Shown one piece after another: positions 58,785 through 64,000 of a stretch of DNA of 64,000 bases. This DNA comes from Ampelocalamus luodianensis. Lineage: Eukaryota > Streptophyta > Magnoliopsida > Poales > Poaceae. A program made the position numbers and the translations under genes. Numbering within the stretch: the first letter of the stretch is position 1; every line of letters starts with the position of its first letter. The stretch covers positions 29,952,342 through 30,016,341 of the forward strand of contig CM070619.1 in assembly GCA_036346255.1 (NCBI GenBank). Reading direction: 5' to 3'. The notes beneath the pieces are model-generated. The model did not search any database and had not been told where the DNA came from. It saw nothing but the letters and a program-made list of their open reading frames with translations.

Positions 58785-59600
58785 CTATGTTTGGCATTGT
58801 CGTTTGGGTCACATAAGTGAAAAGCGCATGAAGAAGCTCCATGTCGATGGTCTTCTAACCGTTTGATTTTGAATCATACGAGACATGTGAAGCTTGTTTG
58901 CTTGGTAAGATGACCAAATCACCTTTCAAAGGTTCTTTTGAGAGGCGTCGGACTTGTTGGAAATCATACATACCGATGTATGTGGACCAATGAGCACATT
59001 GCTAGAGGTGGATTTCATTACTTCATAACTTTCACCGATGATTTTAGTAGATATGGTTATGTCTACTTAATGAAGCATAAGTCTGAAACTTTTGAAAAGT
59101 TCAAAGAGTTCCAGAATGAGGTTGAAAATCAACGTGCCAAGAAAATTAAGGCTCTGCGATCTGATCGTGGTGGCGAGTATTTGAGTCATGAATTTAGCAA
59201 TCATCTGAAGAGTTGCGGAATTGTTCCACAGCTAACACCGCCCGGAACGCCTCAAAGAAACGGGGTATCCGAGCGGCGTAATCGGACCTTGTTGGACATG
59301 GTTCGATCGATGATGAGCCAGTCAGATTTACCATTATCCTTTTGGGGTTACGCTCTAGAAACGGCAGCTTTCACACTTAATAGGGTACCGTCTAAATCCG
59401 TAGTTAAGACACCATATGAGATATGGGTAGGAAGAGTCACGGTTTGTCTTTTCTAAAGATTTGGGGATGTGAGGCGTTTGTCAGCGACTCTGATCGGACA
59501 AGCTCACACCCAAGTCGGATAAATGCATTTTCGTGGGATATCCGAAGGAAACCTTTGGATATTACTTCTACAACCGACTAGAGGGCAAAGTGTTTGTCGC
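58785..59600 (+). pseudogene. Copia integrase remnant
   Basis: The zinc-binding domain shows YVWHCRLGHIS (58786-58818) and CEACLLGKMTKSPF (near 58888-58929). Catalytic Asp of TDVCGP is at 58975 (different frame). The frame 58938-59456 holds FTDDFSRYGYVYL, then SDRGGEYLS with the second Asp at 59163 and NGVSERRNRTLL with Glu at 59271. Exactly 35 residues separate these two, the DD35E spacing. The C-terminal part is recognisable to about 59650 (GYPKETFGYYFYN). The core is the best-preserved segment of this element. Confidence 0.92.
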
Positions 59601-59869
59601 TCGAAGTGGTGTTTTCCTAGAGAAAGAGTTTCTCAACAGGAGACAAGTGGAAGAACGGTGCGGCTTGAAGAGGTTCAAGATGAACCAATCGGGGAAGACT
59701 CGACGAATGATGCCCATGTGGCAGAACAAGTTGAGGAACCCATGGCAAAAGAAGCACCACCACCACGAAGGTCGGAAAGGCTCGCAATGCGCGAGATATA
59801 TTATTGTTACACAATGATGAGCCTACGACCTATGCGGAAGCAATGATGGACCAGACTACGAGAAATGGC

Positions 59870-60480
59870 ATAGTGCCATGAGATCCGAGATAGCATCCAT
59901 GGGAGACAATCAAGTTTGGAATTTGGTTGACCCTTTGATGGTGTTAAAACCATAGAGTGCAAATGGATCTATAAAAGGAAGATTGATATGGATGGAAATG
60001 TTCATATCCATAAAGCTCGACTTGTCGCAAAGGTTTTCGGCAAGTTCAAGGAGTTGACTACGATGAGACTTTCTCACTGTAGCGATGCTTAAATCAATAC
60101 GGATCATTCTAGCTATTCTTTGCATATTTCGACTATGAGATATGGCGATGGATGTCAAAACGGCTTTCCTTAATGGAAATTTAACCGGGACGTGTATATG
60201 ATACGGCCCGAGGGTTTTGTCGATCCAAACAATGCTAGAAAAGTATGCAAACTTCAAAAATCCATTTATGGATTGAAGCAAGCATCTCGGAGTTGGAACA
60301 TTCGTTTTGATGAAGTGGTCAAAGGTTTGACTTCATCAAAAACGAAGAAGAATCTTGTGTTTACAAGAAGACAAGTGGGAGCTCACTCGTATTTCTAATC
60401 TTATATGTAGATGACATATTACCGATTGGAAATGATATTCCTATGCTCGAGTCCGTTAAGACCTCACCGAAAAATAGTTT
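59870..60480 (+). pseudogene. Copia reverse transcriptase remnant
   Basis: Pieces in changing frames are VWNLVDP, IECKWIYKRKID, HKARLVAK, MDVKTAFLNGNL, then MIRPEGFVDPNNARKVCKLQ and KSIYGLKQASRSWN. The active-site Tyr-Val-Asp-Asp is at 60404-60415. These are the Copia reverse transcriptase blocks in the right order. At least four frame changes or stops interrupt them. Confidence 0.92.
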
Positions 60481-60579
60481 CTCAATGAAGGACTTAGGGA
60501 AGCGGCATATATTTTGGGTATTAAGATCTATAGAGATAGATCAAAAGGCTAATAGGATTAAGCGAGTACTTACATTGAC

Positions 60580-61380
60580 AAAGTGTTGAAACGGTTCAAC
60601 ATGGAGGAGGCAAAGAAAGGGTTCTTGCCCATGTCTCATGGCATAAATCTTGGCAAGACTCGGTGTCCTTCGACAAGCGATGAGCGAGATCGCATGAGTA
60701 AGATTCCATATGCTTCGGCCATTGGATCTATCATGTATGCTATGATGTGTACTCGCCGGATGTTTCCTATGCTCTAAGTGTTACGAGCAGATACGGTGAT
60801 CCGGTGAGAGTCATCGGACAGCGATTAAAAACATCCTCAAGTATTTGAGAAGAACTAAGGATGTGTTCCTAGTCTACGGAGGTGAGGAAGAGCTCGTTGT
60901 AAATGGTTACACCGATGCAAGCTTCAAACCGACAAAGATGATTACAAATCGCAATCGGGTTTTGTGTTCCTTTTGAGCGGTGGTGCGGTAAGTTGGAAGA
61001 GTTCCAAGCGGAGATCGTTGCGACTCTACAACGGAGGCGAGTACATTGCGGCTTCAAGCGGCAAAGGAAGGTGTTTGGATAAAGAAGTTCATAATCGAAC
61101 TAGGTGTGGTTCCTAGTGCGTGCGATCCTCTGGATCTTTCTTTGTGATAACAGTGGGGCCATTGCGCAAGCCAAGGAGCCGAGGAATCACCAAAAGAACT
61201 AACACATCTGCGGCGGTTTCATCTCATTCGAGAGATCCTTAATCGAGGAGATTTAAAGATATGCAAAATACACACGGATTTGAATATTTGAGATCCTTTG
61301 TGAAGCCTCTCCCTGACCTAAGCATGAGGCGCACACAAGAGCTATGGGTATTAGATATCTTCTAGATTGACTCTAGTGCA
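60580..61380 (+). pseudogene. Copia RNase H remnant
   Basis: IPYASAIGSIMYAMMCTR (near 60698-60751) marks the connection. TDAS with the catalytic Asp at 60914, GFVFLLSGGAVSWKSSK (near 60957) and EYIAA near 61040 are RNase H blocks. The gene ends before the polypurine tract CAAGTGGGAGC (61379-61389). Confidence 0.85.
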
Positions 61381-61389
61381 AGTGGGAGC

Positions 61390-62711
61390 TGTTGGAGATA
61401 TGCCCTAGAGGCAATCATATTGATGATGATATTTCATTGTATCCATGATTTAATAAATGTTCCTTTAATATTGCCTTTGTGTTGATTAACAAGTATGTGA
61501 CTTGTTTGTGAAACTCTTTACTTGTATGGTTATTCTAAAGTTGTCCCTAGTCGGAGTTCATGTGAGGACACACGTGAATGATGGATTAGCACATGTATCG
61601 GTTGATGACCATGTTTCACGTGTCATAGACATGGAGATGTCAAACCAATAATGTGGACACATGTTTAGAACATGGGGTTGGACCGACCAACATGAGACAT
61701 AGTAATTATTCTTATGGTTCTCTCTACACAATGTGTACGCCTTGTCCTTAGACTCGAGATTGTCGCATGTACTTGAGATGTGAATCGACCTACTTAGGGG
61801 CTATCAAACGCTACTCCGTAATCGGGTAGTTATAAAGGTAGCTTTCGGGTTTGTCATGAAGCATGCTGCGAGGCATGGTCAGTCGAGATGGGATTTGCCC
61901 CTCTCTACCTGAGAGAGATATCTCTGGGCCCCTCGAGTGATCGGATCCAGAAATGCATGGCCATGCTACTTAAGGTTAAGAGTTAACCTAGTAAGGGATT
62001 CCGGATCACGGATCGAGAAAGAGTGGTCACTTGGAGCTCATTGAATATCGTGAGGCAAAGGGATTGGCATGTACATAACGTTGTGATGGTTCGTCCGATA
62101 TGATCTTTACGTATGTTTAGGAGTTGCACGTCTTGCTAGAGGCCGCTACCAACTATTGACCAAGTATGTGTACTGCGTCATGTCTAAACATATGTGAACC
62201 ATAGGGTCACACACTTAAGGGTGAAGCCTAATTCGGATTAGATCCGAATTAGATCGGGCATTGAGTCCTAATGGGCCTCTATTCGTAGAAGCCCATTATA
62301 AGGCGTCTATAAAAGGAGGGCGGCGCTTCGGTTAAGGGTTGAGTTTTTCGTGACATCCCCAAACCCCGGCCGCCACCCTCCCACGCCCTAGTCGCTCGCG
62401 CGGATCTAGTAGTCGGCGTGTGTCGCTTCTCCGCACGTGTGGATACCTTTGAAGGCGCCGATGCGTGGCGTTGGGACGAACCGCAAGAAAGGAGCTGTAC
62501 GTGGGACGCCACGACGAGGACGAGGAAGTAGTACGACTACTCTGCCCCGACGTACTGCATCAACTTAGTACGACTACACTGCCCCGACGCGCTACATCAA
62601 CTTCCGCACCTGCGCGTCTAGTGGTAAGACCGTGATCTATAACTGCAGTGATCTTGGTTTACGGGTAGAATTTTTTAATTTGCGCTAGTATAGCCTACCC
62701 GTTTCCCTACA
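61390..62711 (+). mobile_element. Copia element K, 3' LTR
   Basis: This LTR is 1,322 bp and nearly identical by eye to the 5' copy. Differences concentrate in C/G-rich places (for example CTGCCCCGACG against CGCCCGACG near 62540 and 47395). It contains the TATA box at 62308-62315. Confidence 0.93.
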
Positions 62712-62716
62712 CATAT

Positions 62717-62842
62717 TGTAAGTATTCATAATCATTCGTAGCAGCAATGCTCAAAGCGACATAATGAAAACGTAAATGCAATGCTTGACCAATTCCCATC
62801 TTACTGTGCATAGTGTGTCAATTTAATATTTCAACTACCAAC
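62717..62842 (-). mobile_element. Element H, internal domain, end next to 5' LTR
   Basis: H resumes after the second CATAT. It matches A and I just before their primer sites (GTAAATGCAATGC, GTGTGTCAA). The primer site itself is not recognisable here: CTACCAACTG leads directly into the LTR. It is either deleted or lost to sequence error. Confidence 0.7.
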
Positions 62843-64000
62843 TGTAACACCCCAACCCAACATGAGGTCGGAATGCTACTAAACTGACATTCTAACCAAA
62901 TAAAACTAAGACTTTTCTCTAAAATTCGGCAGAACCTCTTTTGTATGGTTGACCATACTGGAGGTTCTAACAGTCTAATAAATCAACAATCAAAAATTCC
63001 AATCATCCAATTTAAACTAATCATCACAGGTCATCCAAAGCATGCTAAACAACTAAAGCATAATTCAAAGGGCATCAATAAGCATTAATGAATCATCCAC
63101 CACGAAGGATGGTCACAAAGAGAAGCTTTAGTGATTATGAAGATTATGAAATGTAGATAATTGATCTAATTCTTTGTTGTGGTTTGTGTATTCGTGTCGT
63201 GCATCATGTCTACCCCTTCCCATGCATGTCGCTGCCTCGAGAGGTACCTAGAAAACACAACACAGCAAGAGTGAGTCCACGACTCAGCAAAATGCAACAG
63301 GACAATATGAACAATACTGAAAAATAGCATAACAATCACAGAATAGAATACGAATGTGGAATGGATGAATAAGAACATAACCGTCACATTATAGAATATG
63401 CGTAGAATAGCGGAAAACACATGAATGAGTGAAATGCATGAACTCCACTTCTGCTTATACCGGTATAGCTAGTGACACACCCGTCAGTGTTCACTTAGGC
63501 CCGCATTTAACAAAATACGGGGATCCAAGGCCCGTATGAAGAACGTTTCATACGGGGATCCAAATCTGCCCACATTGGAATAGTGGGTCTTACGTGCCCA
63601 TACTGGAATTGATGGGGTCTTTACATTCCACTCCCTTGGATGAAACATGAACAATGAATGAATGAAATGAATTATGAATAAAGAAAATCATCATCTCACT
63701 AAACACGGAATAACGAACGTGAAAAGAACATGGAGCATGGATAATATACGTAGAAAGAACAAGAATCATTGAAAGCTATCCATAGATCATATATTGTAAT
63801 CATAGCAGGGACGACAAGCATTCAACAATCAACCGCAATATGAACCACAAGGTACATTGCCCATATTAGGATGATGGGGCTTCGCTACCCACTTCCATGG
63901 GTGAACATGAAAGAAGGAACGAATGGACATATTAAACGTAAACATATCATCGAAGAATCATGGTATATCATTTATGAAAGGAAACAAGTAATACCGGAAT
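62843..64000 (-). mobile_element. Element H, 5' LTR (window-truncated)
   Basis: The first 1,158 bases of H's second LTR start TGTAACACCCCAACCC and match 40110-41258 closely. The acceptor-like block at 63215-63262 reads, on the minus strand, TTCTAGGTACC followed by CGACATGCATGGGAAGG. It ends at the window edge before the segment that holds the RPL11 fragment in the other copy. Confidence 0.88.
63480..63650 (-). repeat. Hairpin region in LTR H (right copy)
   Basis: CCCGTATGAA...TTTCATACGGG (about 63533-63557) is a perfect stem here but has a broken arm in the left copy. CCCACATT...AGTGGG follows. Confidence 0.55.

Larger units (their letters stand above)
46253..62711 (+). mobile_element. Copia element K (BARE/Angela type), split by element I
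   Basis: LTRs at 46253-47560 and 61390-62711 start TGTTGGAGATATGCCC and end CCCTACA. They are flanked by the duplication CATAT (46248-46252 and 62712-62716). Without the nested element I (48391-57042) it is about 7.8 kb, normal for this group. Domain order is gag, protease, integrase, reverse transcriptase, RNase H, which is diagnostic of Copia. The gene is broken by many stops and frame changes. It is inserted in H's internal domain in the opposite orientation. Confidence 0.95.

Noticed and set aside
1..64000. tRNA, rRNA, organellar inserts or viral integrations
   Set aside because: I saw no cloverleaf-type tRNA, rRNA signature, plastid gene or pararetrovirus motif. The tRNA-like matches are only primer binding sites.

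Overview
The window is a stack of nested LTR retrotransposons from a flowering-plant genome. It is probably a monocot, because the Copia element has LTRs of the BARE/Angela type (starting TGTTGGAGATATGCCCTAGA), but the species cannot be named. I found no complete host gene. The only host-derived coding sequence I recognise is a broken fragment of cytosolic ribosomal protein L11 (uL5) lying inside an LTR at 42285-42499 (minus strand).

Most of the DNA belongs to related Ty3/gypsy-like elements with very long LTRs (2.2-3.4 kb, TGTAA[T/C]ACCCC...GTTACA). They use an initiator-Met-tRNA type primer site (TGGTATCAGAGC) and a TTTAAGG-type polypurine tract. Integrase C-terminus and chromodomain remnants beside the polypurine tract point to the chromovirus Tekay/Del lineage. 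Their 3.4-4.3 kb internal domains are otherwise non-coding, so they resemble large retrotransposon derivatives (LARDs) moved in trans by a partner.

Layout. 1-3372: element A (minus strand, left end outside the window), apparently inserted in LTR B. 3373-4847 and 7076-7256: the remains of LTR B. 4848-7070: solo LTR C inside B, with target duplication GTGCT. 7258-34208: element D (plus strand), split by element E (13549-22381, duplication AATGT) and element F (22691-31795, duplication TCCTC). 34209-40109: a mosaic of internal fragments around a lone LTR G. 40110 to beyond 64000: element H (minus strand). Copia element K (46253-62711, duplication CATAT) is inserted in H, and element I (48391-57042, minus strand, duplication CAAAA) is inserted in K's leader. 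The right-hand nest therefore reads host element > H > Copia > I, with I the youngest.

The gypsy-like LTRs share an architecture that coding potential does not explain. In sense order they carry: a GC-rich block with a telo-box (AAACCCTAG) and ACTGTAGC/GCTACAGT clusters, ending in a donor-like GGTAAC/G; three diverged repeats in strict 180-183 nt phase; a conserved CACGGTTGAGGCAAGT box; an array of about 5-8 different hairpins whose arms co-vary between families; and a TTTTAG|GTAC acceptor-like block followed by CATGCATGGGAGGGA. This looks like a conserved structured, possibly spliced, leader. It is the most interesting signal in the window.

Caution: duplicate copies differ mainly by small indels at C/G runs and CAG/CTG sites. 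This looks like systematic sequencing error in methylated DNA, so individual frameshifts should not be over-read.
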